Of a DNA stretch of 64,000 nucleotides, positions 21,994 through 34,667 are shown in pieces (position 1 is the first letter of the stretch; every line of letters starts with the position of its first letter). Source of the stretch: Ureaplasma miroungigenitalium. GTDB lineage: Bacteria; Bacillota_I; Bacilli_A; Mycoplasmatales; Mycoplasmoidaceae. Under the pieces are notes generated by a model. It had not been told where the DNA came from. It saw nothing but the letters and a program-made list of their open reading frames with translations, and did not search any database. The stretch spans positions 1 through 64,000 of the forward strand of contig NZ_JAOXHL010000002.1 of NCBI RefSeq assembly GCF_025780085.1, read 5' to 3'. Made by a program: the position numbers and the translations under genes.

Positions 21994-24900
21994 CTATAGG
22001 TCTTTAGGTTCGTATTCATCTAAACTGTCAATTGTGAAATTATAAACAATTAAGTGATTTCCACCAAAAACATTATTTGTTTGTTTTAAATTTGTGTCCT
22101 GTTCAATGACCTTATTAATATATTCGTATCATAGTTTATAACCATCAGTAATTGTAGCTGATAGTGTATCTCAATTACAATTATATCAAACTTCTTCAGA
22201 AACCTTATGACGCTCACGGTTAATTACTTCATAACCGAAACTATTTGCTTGGGTTGCTCAAATGTCTTGATATGTTCGTTTTATAGGATAAGATTGATCA
22301 TAATATTCTTGCTTAGAATAATCAGAACCTTTAACCGTATCTCAAAATTCATAGTATAGTACACCGGCAGACTCTTCATTAGCATCGTAATTAATACCTA
22401 AAGAGTTTCATGCTGCTTTCATTTCCTTTTCTAGATTTACTAAATTTTTTGAAGTTTCTCAGAATTTACCAAAATTAGAGTTTTGTTCACTTTTAATATG
22501 TGCATATTCTTTCGTACGATAAAGAGTTCGAGCTACATATCCTAAGGCAGAAAAACGATGATTTCACGGTTTGTTTTCTTTATTAATCGTAATAATTAGA
22601 TTGCTTGTAGGATAGAAAACCGGGTTATTTCTTTGATTATTTTTTAAATCACCATTAATTGTTATTTTGTCTTTGATAAGTTTAATAAAGCTCTCTGCAT
22701 GGTTTTCGAAAGTAGTGAAAGCGTTTGCTAATTTTTCTAAATTAGTCATAAGAACTGTAGCTGAACTAAACTTCTGTGCATTAAAACTTTGATCAATGGT
22801 CGTTAAATTATCAAATTGTGTTTGAATCGCTAGGTCAAACACTTGTTGGTAGTTTTGATTGTTTTTTAATGGTTCAATGATTCCACTTAACTCATGATTA
22901 ATGGTTAATAAAATGTTAGTGTTAGCTTTGTGAATTCTAATATGTTCATCAAACCCAAAATCATCAATTTTTTGATTATTTTTAGAGTAAGAGTGGTTGC
23001 GATTTGTGAAATCTTTGGTTGTATTAGTACTAATCATAGCTGCGAAAGGATTGATAGCAGAGTAATCAATTAAAGCTTTTTGAATGGGATCTCAAATTGT
23101 ATCAGCAATAAATTCCATAGTTTTTTCAGCAATATGGTTGAGTTTAACCATACCGTTGAAATCTTCGCTCTTGTCATATAGCTTAAATGAAAAGTTTTTT
23201 AATTTATTAATTTTCGCATCGATTGTTTGCAAGTTGAAAGTAGATAAAAATTCGTCGTCAACAGGGTGATTATTCAGAATGTTTGTATAGGCGTCGACAA
23301 CTAATTGTCTATTTTCAGCTCTTAAACCTGTGGCTTTATTATTTTCGTTTCATTGAGTAAAGATTAAATTCTCATTAGAAGGCATCGTTGTATCTAAAAC
23401 CTTTTGTGATGAATCACCAAAGAATCTCGCCATGTATTCATCTAATCAGTTACGTTTTTGATCAATTTGGTGTTTTGCTGCATTATAGGCAAAATTTCAG
23501 AATCGTTGGGCTAATTTAAACTTTTCTATATTATTGTAATAACGACCCTTCTTAGCAGCCACTTCGTGTAGTTTCTCTTTGCTAACGACATCTGCCCCTA
23601 AATCACTAGTTAAAGATTTATATTTCTTAATTTGAGTGATTGGATCGGTGTTCGATGAAGAATCAAAGAGATTCTTATATGGTACTAAAGCATCATTAGT
23701 TGATGCATACCCTTTATTATCAGCTAAAAAACTGTTAACATTGTACTCACTCATAAAGGCGGTAATCGCACTCGCAGCTGGTGTAACCAGTTGTTCGGCT
23801 TCTTTTTTAATGCTATCGAAAGCAATTTTAGCTTTTAAAACAATTTGATCCATATCGTGTTGTTTATTTGTGATATTCGTAATCACATCATGACCTAAAT
23901 ATTGGTTTAAATCAGCTTTAGTGATATTAGCATGAATTGATGCTTTGAATGCTTCGTTGTTAACCTTAACAAATTGTTGAAGTGCATTTTCTAAATCTAA
24001 AACAGCTTGATTATTTTGAGAAATAGTTTTGGCTTGTTTTACAAAGTCATTTAAAGCATTTGCCTGATTATTAATGTATGTTGGGATTTGTAACTTATCA
24101 GCTCATGTTTGATTGTATGTAGCAGTTTCGCTTGTAATCTGATCATATTGCTCGTTAATTTTATTCGCCGTAGCATCCACAGATGTTGTGTATTGATGAA
24201 TCATTTGTTGGATTAATTGATTAAATTCGTCTTCATTTTTAACATTAACTTTACTATTTTTCAATGAATTTAATGTATTGATATCGATTTTTGATAACAG
24301 ATTAGAGTTGGCTAGTTGATTAATATGACTATTAAAAGCATTTGATGAATCGACAATATATTTTAATTTATTATTCATGCCTTCTACTTTAGTTTTTAAA
24401 TCATTAACTTGTTGTGCTTGTTGAGCTTGTTGTTGATATAAAGTATTAACCATCACCGGATCAAATTGTGCATTGGCTATTTGCGTTTTTAATGTTTGAG
24501 TTTCGCTTTGTGTAGTATGCAAATTATTTTCTAATTCAGTAATCGCAGTAAATTGATTAAATTCTTTTTTAAGATCACTAAGAGAACTTAAAGCAGTAGT
24601 GTTCTTAGAAATAATTTCATCTAAAGTATTATTTTGGTTTTCTTTAAATTGATTTAAAGCCGTATCATATTCAGATTTCAAAGTATTAATTTGGCTAAAC
24701 AATTGTTCAAACGTTTCTTGATCATTAAAGTTCAATTGAGCTTTTTGTTTCACTAGATTATTAATCGCATTAATAGACTTATTGTATGTGTTTTGTTGAT
24801 CTTGGGCCAGTTGTGTATGTTTGCCTAATTCAATAAATTGTTTTTTAATAGCATCAAATTGGCTTCGTAAATGTTCTAGGGCTGCATCGTGTGCTATCTT

Positions 24901-27900
24901 TTGCGTTGCATTTAAAGTTGTGATGATATTTTCTAATTCACTAACACTCGCATTTTCATTTGTTTTTAATTGTTGAGCAGTATGTATTGCATTATTTAAA
25001 GCCGCATGTTTAGTTCTAAAATCAGAAGACGGATTTACAATGCTATTTTGAATACTTGTATTAATTGCTTCAGCACGAGATAAACTTGTAGCTAATTCTT
25101 GACGCAATTGCGCAATTTGTTCATCAATGGCTGTTTTTTGATTATTAATTTCCTTTTGTTTAGCTTCAACTTTTGCAATTGCTTTTGATAAGTTATCTTT
25201 GGCTTGTTTTATCTCAGCAATTAATGCTGTTTTTTGATTAGCATCCAATCCATTTTTCTTATTAGCATTATTTAATGCATCTTCTAATGCTGTTTTTTCT
25301 GTGCTTAAAGCCGGATCAGTCAGCTGATCTTTTAATGTATTAGCTTGATTGATTAGACTTGTTAAATCATCTTTAACTGCTTTTAATTCGTTATCTTGTG
25401 TTGCTTTATTTGTTTTAGCTTGGTCTAAAGCATTTTTTAATGCTTGCGTTTGAGTTTCATTAGTAGTAACATTTTCACTTGGTGTACGATTGTTTGTTAA
25501 AGTTGTATTTAATTGATCAATAATGTCTGTGTAATTTTTAGAATTAGAATCAGCTTGTAATTCATCGATAAAACTTGTCACAGCATTGACAGCATCGTTT
25601 AAATTATCCTTAGAGATTTGAAGGATCTTAGCATCAATGTTATTTAAATTATCTTCAAGATTCTTCTTAAATGTTTCAAGTTGTGCTACTGTCACATTTG
25701 TTAGTTCATTTGGATTAGGTACTAAGTCATTAAATGCTGGACGTAAGGCACTAATTTCATTTTTAACAGGTGCATAGGTGTCTGCGATTGTGCTGTTTTT
25801 ATTATCTGCCTGTTTTAATAACTCTTGAATCTCTTGTACTAAACGTTGTTTTGTTTGGATTTCGTTTTCTTGTTTACGTTTAATAGCTTCTTTAATTTTT
25901 GAAACATCATCTTTATGTTCGGTATAACGTTGTTTTCAGTTATCTACAGTATCTGGTTCAACAGATACATCAATAGCTGTAATGAAATCGGTTAATTCTT
26001 TATGAATATCAGGGTATTTGTGTTCTAAATCTTCCGTATTAGATAAATCATTTAAGTCGTTTTTAATAGTATTTAATTTATCAGCATAGATGTTTTTATC
26101 AGCTTGGTCTAAGATTTCTTGTCCTTCAATAATGGCTGCATTGATTTCGTCAATCGTACTTGGGTTTTCTTTGCCTAAGAATTGGTCAATAGCTTGCGTA
26201 TTTAAAGCGGTGATATGTTCTTTATTATCACCTCTGATATTTTTAATTTCTGTAGCTTTGGCTTGTAGTTGTTCTTTTAAAGCCTTTAATGCTGCAAGTT
26301 TAGTCGCTTTTTCGTTGCCATCTATTTTGTCTTTTTGTTGTTGAGCAGTTGTTAATAAATCTTTATAATCTTGATTAGTTTTTGTTAATGCATCTAATGT
26401 TTTATCGTCCAAATTAGCATTTTCGTTATTTAGTGCAGTTAATAATTGATTAATTTCGGTTGTTAAATCTACATATTTTTCTGGTGGTGTAAGTGTGCTT
26501 AAGAAGTTGTTAATCGCTTCTTTTGACGCAGCAATTTCTTTTTTTAAAGCTGTTTTTTGATTATTAATTTCCTTTTGTTTAGCTTCAGCTTTTGCAATTG
26601 CTTTTGATAAGTTATCTTTGGCTTGTTTTATCTCAGCAATTAATGCTGTTTTTTGATTAGCATCCAATCCATTTTTCTTATTAGCAATATTTAATGCATC
26701 TTCTAATGCTGTTTTTTCTGCGCTTAAAGCCGGATCAGTCAGCTGATCTTTTAATGTATTAGCTTGATTGATTAGACTTGTTAAATCATCTTTAACTGCT
26801 TTTAATTCGTTATCTTGTGTTGCTTTATTTGTTTTAGCTTGGTCTAAAGCATTTTTTAATGCTTGCGTTTGAGTTTCATTAGTAGTAACATTTTCACTTG
26901 GTGTACGATTGTTTGTTAAAGTTGTATTTAATTGATCAATAATGTCTGTGTAATTTTTAGAATTAGAATCAGCTTGTAATTCATCGATAAAACTTGTCAC
27001 AGCATTGACAGCATCGTTTAAATTATCCTTAGAGATTTGAAGGATCTTAGCATCAATGTTATTTAAATTATCTTCAAGATTCTTCTTAAATGTTTCAAGT
27101 TGTGCTACTGTCACATTTGTTAGTTCATTTGGATTAGGTACTAAGGCATTAAATGCTGGTCGTAAGGCACTAATTTCATTTTTAACAGGTGCATAGGTGT
27201 CTGCGATTGTGCTGTTTTTATTATCTGCCTGTTTTAATAACTCTTGAATCTCTTGTACTAAACGTTGTTTTGTTTGGGTTTCATCATTAGCCTCTGAAAT
27301 TGCTGCTTTATAATTAGCAATTAAATCTTTTAATAAATCATTTACTTTAATTAAATCATTAACCAAAACAGTGGGTTTAACTTTCAGCATTTCTTCTAAA
27401 GAAATACTAGAATCCTTTAATTGTGTTAAAAGATTCATCCCTTTTTCATTTAAAACCAAAACTTTACTTTGCTCTAAAAGTTTTTTGGCTTCATCAATCA
27501 GTTCTTTTGATTCGTATGAAATCTTTTTATAACGAAAATCAATCTCATCTCGCTTCGTATTAATTTCATTAATTTTGTTTTTGATCGATGTGATAGCTGC
27601 ATTGACTTGATCATCGTTTTTTAAGTTGATTTTCTCATTTAATTCAATATTTTTTTGTAAATCATCAATTAAATTACTATAGTTGAGATTGTTACTATCT
27701 TTTAATGATTTTAGTAGCTTACGTGCTGCATCTAAAAGTTGACGGTATTCAATCCGTTTTTCATCTAAAACGTAGTCTGGTTGATCCTTTCATCTTAATT
27801 GCGTTGCAGTAATTACTACACCAGCCATAAATAAAGAACTTACCACAGAAATCGCAGCGGCTATTCTTCTTTTCTTTTTCTTAGAATTTTGATTGTTCAT
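21994..27900 (-). CDS. Giant coiled-coil surface protein with internal duplication
   Basis: A 1968-residue protein in one frame, with TGA read as Trp. Start ATG 27900 follows GGAGG. The N-terminus is basic (MNNQNSKKKKRR) followed by one hydrophobic segment (IAAAISVVSSLFMAGVVITA) without a lipobox Cys, so it is either anchored by this helix or secreted. Most of the rest is Ala/Asn/Lys/Gln/Leu-rich coiled coil. Residues about 207-450 and 680-923 are almost identical, encoded by two copies of a ~729-bp DNA repeat. The C-terminal ~500 residues are more Phe/Trp/Tyr-rich and may form a globular end. No enzyme motif was found. A fibrous adhesin or surface spacer is a reasonable guess. Its promoter abuts a T19 tract, so expression may vary. 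Confidence 0.85.
25130..25858. repeat. Direct repeat, copy 1 (~729 bp, near identical to 26549-27277)
   Basis: Lies inside the giant coiled-coil gene. It runs from GCTGTTTTTTGATTATT to TTTTGTTTGG with only a handful of base differences from the other copy. The offset is 1419 bp, i.e. 473 codons, so recombination between copies keeps the frame. Confidence 0.93.
26549..27277. repeat. Direct repeat, copy 2
   Basis: The partner of 25130-25858, same orientation. Differences noticed include Val/Ala in KVEAKQ/KAEAKQ, NNANKK/NIANKK and a Thr/Ala change in ALSTEK/ALSAEK. Confidence 0.93.
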
Positions 27901-27941
27901 TTATCAAAACCTCCATTTAATTTTAATAATCAATGATTCAT

Positions 27942-27968
27942 ATTCTATCAAAAAAAAAAAAAAAAAAA
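27942..27968 (-). promoter_or_regulatory. Promoter with a 19-base T tract in the spacer (possible phase switch)
   Basis: On the minus strand TAGAAT (27947-27942) is preceded, two bases upstream, by an uninterrupted run of 19 T (A19 on plus, 27950-27968). Slippage in such a run would change -35/-10 spacing. The same T run follows a hairpin (CCACT at 27994-27990 with AGTGG at 27976-27972, minus strand), so it is also the U-tract of the rsuA terminator. Confidence 0.5.
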
Positions 27969-27994
27969 GAACCACTTAAACGATTTTTTAGTGG
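27950..27994 (-). terminator. Terminator of rsuA, sharing the T19 tract
   Basis: A 5-bp CCACT/AGTGG stem extended by AAA/TTT pairs around an A-A mismatch, followed by TTC and then 19 T on the minus strand. It lies 77 bases past the rsuA stop. Confidence 0.65.
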
Positions 27995-28070
27995 AAAAAA
28001 ATAGATATTTCTAAAACATTTGGCATTATTTCAGTCATATTTATTTTTTCAGTTTGTTTATTGATTCTAA

Positions 28071-28742
28071 TTAAATTTTTTGCGGATCAAATTCTCTAAT
28101 TTGTCCTTTTAATAAGTCGTCTGGTAAATTGATTTTTCCAAAGGAAATCCGTTTTAAAAAAACTACTTTATAACCAAAAAATGTTAGCATTTGTTTTACT
28201 TGGTGGAATTTCCCTTCGTAAATTGTTAGTTCCGCACTTCTGGGTGTTAAAAAATTGAAAGAATAGTCTTGTACAATATAATTTTCAATCGGAATAGGAC
28301 CTTTGTGTTGAATAATTGCTGCATTAAAATCATTATCAACTTCAAGGTAATATTTTTTGGGAATATGTTGGCGAGGATGGGACATTTTGTGGGCAAACTC
28401 ACCGTCGTTAGTAATAATTAATAAACCCTCTGTATCTTTATCTAAGCGACCCACGGCAAAGTATTTATTGCGATCTAATTCCGTTATTAAATCAAAAATT
28501 ACTGGAGAGTTTTTATCATAGTTAGCTGTTAAATAACCATATGGTTTATTAAACATATAGTAATAAAATTCCTTATAGTTAATAATTTCTTGGTCGAACG
28601 TAACAACATCCTCAGTTAATTTAATTAATTGGCTAATTTTAACGGGTTGCTGGTTTACTAAGATGCGTTTTTGTCGTATGAACAAATGAGCATCTTTACG
28701 TGAACAATTTAATGCATTGGCAACTAATTTATCTATACGCAT
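28071..28742 (-). CDS. rsuA: Ribosomal pseudouridine synthase, RsuA/RluB family
   Basis: A 223-residue enzyme that turns specific uridines of rRNA into pseudouridine. The N-terminal S4-like RNA-binding domain is seen (MRIDKLVANALNCSRKDAH ... KRILVNQQPVK). The catalytic Asp lies in VGRLDKDTEGLLIITNDG, characteristic of the RsuA/RluB/E/F branch, and YEGKFHQVKQMLTFFGYKV is the C-terminal motif. Length favours RsuA (16S position 516) over the longer RluB, but the target is not certain. AAAGGA precedes the start. It lies 28 bases after the PI-PLC gene and is probably cotranscribed with it. Confidence 0.88.
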   Translation of the reverse strand: MRIDKLVANALNCSRKDAHLFIRQKRILVNQQPVKISQLIKLTEDVVTFDQEIINYKEFYYYMFNKPYGYLTANYDKNSPVIFDLITELDRNKYFAVGRLDKDTEGLLIITNDGEFAHKMSHPRQHIPKKYYLEVDNDFNAAIIQHKGPIPIENYIVQDYSFNFLTPRSAELTIYEGKFHQVKQMLTFFGYKVVFLKRISFGKINLPDDLLKGQIREFDPQKI

Positions 28743-28770
28743 TATCTCTCTATCCTTTCGTGGAAATAAT

Positions 28771-31700
28771 CTATTTGCGTTTTAATTTACCACTTTTTTT
28801 CAATCATAAAATAACACCTAAAATGATGATTCCAAAAACCGGTAATAGCAGAAGTCATAAATACTTGCTCGCAAATTTTGGCGCAACATTAGAATCTTCA
28901 TTCGTTGATGCTAATGTTTTTTGCACAGCGTGCATAGCCTCTTCATCCATTGCGTCTTTGTGTTCGCCTATTTGTCTTAAAAACTCTTGACTAGCTGTTG
29001 ATTCATCTGGTTGTTTTTGACCGTCAACATTTTGATTATTTTCTTGTGTTTCATGTGGTTGAGTGACTTCAAGTTTTTCTTGTGGTTTTTCTTGATTAAT
29101 GGGTGTGGATTCTTCTGGAGTAATTGGGCGTACATTAGGTTTTTCATCAGGGTGTTGATCAATTGTAGTGTTTGGGTTTTCAGGAGTGATTACATCTGGT
29201 GAAATCGGTTTGGTTTCCTGTTCATCTTTAATGGGTTCAATAATTAATAATGGAATGTCTTGAACTTCATAACTATTATGTATTTGATGACCTTGATATG
29301 TTGTATCAAAAGTGATGATAAGACTGTTGTTTTGTGTGTTTGGTGTTATCGTTTTAATTTGTACATTAACACTAGAATCATTCATAATTTTGAAATCATT
29401 GACTTCAAATTGGTCAATGTTTTTGTGGTTTTGTTTGTCAATAATTTCAAAAGTTATTTTTTCACTATTAGTTTTTAAATAACTTTCATAGAACTTTTGA
29501 GTTGCACTTTGCAGTAAGAAATAGTCTTGTCGTATTTTAGTTTGTATATTTAATAACTCAGGCTTTGTATAAACTTTTTTAGTTTCTATGTCATCAATAT
29601 ATGCTTGTGTTCGTTTTATAAAGGTTTCAATAGGCCCTTGCCACTCAGGCGTAACTCAAGTTTGCACTTCTTTGATTAACGTTTCAGTTTCTTTAATTAA
29701 CGCCGTTTTAAACTGTTCATTAATATATGTAGTCACTGCTTCATCTGTGTTTTTTCAAGCCTTTAATAACATTGTTTTTTCTTTAATTATTTCATCAATT
29801 GAATTATCAAATGCACCAAGGAACACTTGGGCTTGTTTGTGTATTGCCACTAAATAATCTAAAGATGAATGAATATATGGATCATTATACATTAATCCAT
29901 CTGAATGTTTTCATTTGGCAATATCATTATCCACTTGATCTATTAATTTTTTTAAATGGTTACGCAGTTGATTTTTTAAAAGGCTTTCATATTGGGTATT
30001 TAATGCTTTTAATTGATCGATTTGGAGCGTAATGGTTGGGCTGTCTACATGTGTATCATTCAAATAGTTTTCACTTTCCATTTGTTTAGCAATTAAGGCA
30101 TTTTGTACTGTTTGTAAATCTTGGAAATCAAGATTTTCATCTTTAAAATCATGCAAATTATTTAGATTTTTCAGAGCTCGGTCGCTCTCTTTTTTCAATG
30201 AAGCTTTGTTTTGTTTTAATTCGCTATTCTTAACTGCAATCTGTACTTGTTGCACCCCTGTTATTAACTGACTAGTTTGTTCATTTAACACTTCATTTGC
30301 CGCATAATCGTCGTTCGTGTATTTAAGTGATTTCTGATAAGTATTAGTTAGGTTTGTTAACGCATCTTGGACATTGATATCATTTTTTGTTTGTGCATTT
30401 AGGTTTGATAATGCTTCTATGTATGTGTTTGTTTCCTGCAGAGTTGCCTTGAATTTTTCACGTATTTGTCGTTGTAATTGTTGTGCTTGGATTTGTTCTT
30501 GCGAAAGCAAATTAGCAAAACTTTGTTGTTTTATATAAACTAAATTGTTTTTTATAATTTCATATGATAAATCTAGAACACCGGTTTGATCATTTGGCGA
30601 AAAGGTAATGTTAGTAATTTGATACGTCTCATCATGTTGGTTAGGTTGTAAATCATTAACATGTATGTAACTAGGTAAAAAATTGTAGGCGTCAGCTCTT
30701 AACGCAAACGCAAAATTTTGTCCATATGTATTAAAAACATTTGCCTCTTCTTGAGCTTTTTGTTGTGTTTCATATTCAGTTTGCAATTTAATTTGTGTTT
30801 GTTTTCATTCGATGAATTTTTGCATTAAATCATGGCTTTTTTCTTGAATTAAAGATAAATCGTTACTATTTTCATCTAAAGCGTTTTGTTGTAAAAAATC
30901 TGCAATTACATGATCTAATTCAGAATAAAGCTGGAAGGCTGATTTTAATTGATTACGTAGGTTTTGAATATTTTTATAAATATTATTATAGTTATCCATC
31001 GCCTTTTTAATTGCTTGATCATGGTTATATAAAGCTGATGTTCTTTCTAGATTTTCGTATGCTTTTTGCACTCGATCAATTTGTTGGTGTATTAGTTCAG
31101 CATTCATGCTTTGTGTTAACAAATCTTCTAATGCAGCTAATTCATCTAAAACCTGCTGTCTATTCTCGGGATAATTATTTACATAACTAGGTAGGTTTTT
31201 TATATCAACCAGACGCTCAACAGCAGCATCGCCTCGTGCCTTCATTTCGTCTAATTCAATAAATTCTTGACGTGTTTGTTCGTATTCTTGAACGGATGGA
31301 CAGGCAGCTAAACTGGTTTGAACATGTTCTAATTGAACAGATGATAAGTGTTTAAAGATCATAGCATCTTGCTTTTTTTGCGCTTTTTGTTGCATGTTTT
31401 TAAGTTTTTCATACCAGATATTTAGATCATTAAAATCTGCTACTAAATCAAGATCAGCTAATAAATCAGTACGTTCAAATAAATATAAGTCGTCGGCGTT
31501 ATCAACAGCTGTTTTTGCTATTTGAATACTTGCTAGACTATCAATTAAATCCCAATAACCATTTAATTCATCTTTTTTCGCATCTACAGTTTTAGCATCT
31601 CAATTACTTGTTTGATAGTCAGATAAAAATTTGTTAATAAAATGAGCACAGGCTTGTTGTTTTTCGGGGCCTAAAATTAAAAAACCACGCGTTGCTTGAT

Positions 31701-34452
31701 AATTATTGAATTTTTGTAATAAAAGCGCTGTTTCTTGCATCTTTTCATTTAACATCTTTGACATTGTCCAATAGTTTTGCAGACTTTGGAAATCTGTTGT
31801 GTTTTGAAGTATTTGCAAGCAGAAATGTTTTTGCGAATCATTGAGATAAATCAGCTCTGCAATTTGCTTGTATCAATCTTGAAAAGCATGAAATTCAGTT
31901 ATTAATGGCGCAAGGTTATCTTCTTGTAAATTAGCTAATTGATTTAAGTGATTATTTAAAAAGGTTTTTTGTTGATCAGAAATAACGCTATCAGTATTTA
32001 TCAGTTGTTGTATTCGCATAAAATGATCAGCGTTCGCTTGTAGAATATTCTGGGTTTTTAAAATTTCTGTATTTCTTTCTGTCAGAAAGTCAGATGTTAG
32101 TATTTGTGGATCCTTTTGATCAAGTATTGCTTGCGTTTGGTTAATCAAGGTTACATATTGTTGCAAATAGGTTGTTTGATACAATTTATCTTTATAAGCA
32201 TCTGAGAAAAGCGGAGCATTCTCAACTAAAGTTTTTAATTGTTTATACCCCATGTCAAAAACTTTAGCTTTTTGGATAATTAACTCCGCTTTAAGATTTG
32301 ATTGGTTAAGAGCATTTATTAATTCTTGTTTGTAAAAGGGCAATAAATATTCATAATCTATTTGTTCAAAAAAACGATTGCATTGGGCTAGGAAATTTGT
32401 TGTCATTGCTATTTTAATTTTCATACCACCTAACTGATCGCTAAAATTATCAATCATTAAGCGTGCTTGCTGTGAAACATCTTGATCATTTGGGATGTTA
32501 AACAATTGTTCTAAGATAATATTAGGCTCGTTCATTTGAGCTTTTAATTCTTGGATTAAATTAGTTTTAGCGAAGTCTAGTTTTGGATAAATATGTAGAA
32601 AATTATCAAATTGTTTTTGGAGTTCTAAACTTTGGATATCATTAACCATTAAGGATAAACGCCCGATCACTGAATTATTCTTTTTGACCTCTCGCACTAA
32701 ATTATTCAGCTGCTCAGGATCAATTAAATGATTATTATCAGCTGTCATAACATTCGAAATTTGGTTCAGCACTCGTGTTTTTAAGGAGCGAATTAGTTCA
32801 ACATTTTGAGAATTGAAAACCTTAGAAAGTTCTAGGCTGTTTAAATTAGCATAACGATCATCAAATAATTCGAGTAACTCAATTAAGTTATCTAAATCAT
32901 TAGCTATGATATTTCAATGTTTTTTGAGCTTTGTAAATTGCAAGAAACTTTCTGGTAAATGAGGATTCAAGTTGTTAATGTACTCGATAAACTGCGTTTG
33001 TAGAGCTTTCGACACCATCGGATATTTATCATTATAGAAACGTTGGGTGTCTTGAATAGCCTTAATTAGTTCTTGTTGTTCAACTAAATAAGGGTGTTTT
33101 TGGACATTAATGTTTTCTAGAGTATATTGATTGTAGACACGTGCAGGATATCATCCGTTGTCTGGTGTTTTTTTGTAAGCTTTTAGTGATCAATGGTGAG
33201 TAGTGTCAAATTGCTGGTTAGTCGGAAGTTGCAGATTGTACTCAATGTCGTGAAAATTAGCGGCGATTTGTATTGTTTGAACCAAAACATCATCACAGTA
33301 TAATTCTAAAAACAGGTTTTGATATGCTTTAGGATTATCTATTGTTTTCAAAGTAATTTTGTCATCTGTATCATAGATATCATTAATTGTTAATCGATTG
33401 ATATTGAATCCCAAAATACCAGCAGCTAAATCTTGATCTGAATAATAAAAGTTTGTTTTGTAAATTGCTTGAATTAATGAAGGGCCTGGAAAATCCATAT
33501 ACACTAATCCTAAGCTATGCAATGTGTCTTCTTTGTTTAAAAAAGCATTAACCTTGGGATTAATATTCCGTGCACTCGCGAAAGGACGTCAACTATTGGC
33601 GATTGATGTAAAGTTAACATAAAAAGCTTCGTCATCACGATTTTGATCACTAGTTTGTTGCATCATGTTAGTGATTAAAGAAACTTTTTCATCAACAGAG
33701 TTTAATCCTTCATATTTATCTTGGATTGTCGCTCCATAAGCAACAGAACGAAACATAAAACCACCCTTAGAAGATGTGTTAACCATGTGATGTCAATGGT
33801 TCAAGATAACCATTTTACCCCTAAATTCTTTAACATTAAATCCTTTATCGTACTTTAAATCGCTAAAACTTCTTCCGTTAGGATTGTATAAGTATTGATT
33901 GAATTTATTTAAGACATTTTCATAATTCTGGTTCGCTTTTGTTGCTGTGTTATGATTGTTTACATCAAAATTTTCATCCTTAACACGAATAATGACAAAT
34001 TCTGTTGGATGTTGTTGCAAAAAATTAGCAAATTCTTGCATTGCGTCTTCAAATTTTTGTTTTGAATATGTAATACCGTGCACTAATCATCCATCAGCAT
34101 TAATTCGCAAATCAAAAGCTCTAATACCCATATTTAATTGGTTGCCAAAATTAAAATATTGAGTTTGTGCATATGCCGAACCGAAAGTATATGCAATCCC
34201 GGTTCCGTTGTACATTGTTGAATCATGTGTTCCTGGGATACTTAACGAAAAAATGCTGCGATCATCTGGAATCTCGGCCATTCAATCTTGTGCATAGTAT
34301 TTTTGTGTATCTTTTAATTGACCATCTGTATCTATCTCAGCGAGTGAATTTTGCAAGTGAACATGTTTATCAACATGAGCACTAGCAACCATTGCGATAG
34401 CTGTTGATGGAATAAATAATAAAGGAATTAATCATCACAACTTCTTTTTCAT
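28771..34452 (-). CDS. Giant surface protein with N-terminal PI-specific phospholipase C domain
   Basis: A 1893-residue protein in one frame (all interruptions are TGA = Trp). A signal peptide lies at residues 1-25 (IPLLFIPSTAIAMVASA, no lipobox Cys). Residues ~60-420 are a PI-PLC X-like domain: SIPGTHDSTMY with catalytic His76, IRAFDLRI, WLVHGI with the second His (about 125), VIIRVKDENF and VYMDFPGP. This family cleaves phosphatidylinositol, and sometimes GPI anchors, without calcium in bacteria. A very long coiled-coil stalk (about 430-1700) follows, then a Pro/Glu/Gln/Thr-rich stretch and a C-terminal membrane helix (LWLLLLPVFGIIILGVILWL) with basic tail. So the lipase head is held away from the cell on a stalk anchored by the C-terminus. 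Phosphatidylinositol is a host lipid. Confidence 0.85.
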
Positions 34453-34491
34453 TTTTTCACCTTTTCTTTTAAAATTATTAAAAATTAAAAC

Positions 34492-34551
34492 AAAAAGAAG
34501 TGTTGCCACTTCCTTTTTTTTACCCGTTCATCTAATTATTTAGTGTGGCAA
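34492..34551 (-). promoter_or_regulatory. Terminator hairpin in the PI-PLC leader, possible attenuator
   Basis: GAAGTG/CACTTC with a 4-base loop (34497-34512) flanked by T runs on both strands lies between the PI-PLC promoter and its start. Further up the leader, TTGCCAC (minus, 34551-34545) could pair with GTGGCAA of the hairpin (minus, 34509-34503), giving a 7-bp alternative structure. A 15-codon ORF (MLECFIKRYLQTFKN) without a clear ribosome site lies upstream. Confidence 0.4.
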
Positions 34552-34667
34552 AGCGTTTACACAATAACAGGTTTTGAAATATAAATATTAATTAGTTTTT
34601 AAAAGTTTGCAAATACCTTTTAATAAAACATTCCAACATGTAAAAAAATTCTAATCTATATGTGTAT

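Noticed and set aside
24103-27459. CRISPR array or transposon-derived repeats
   Set aside because: The repeats are long, only two, in frame and encode the same coiled-coil segment; there are no short regularly spaced units, no terminal inverted repeats and no transposase.
28977-29478. Small ORFs on both strands near the C-terminus of the PI-PLC protein
   Set aside because: They overlap its Pro/Glu/Gln-rich region out of frame and have no ribosome sites.
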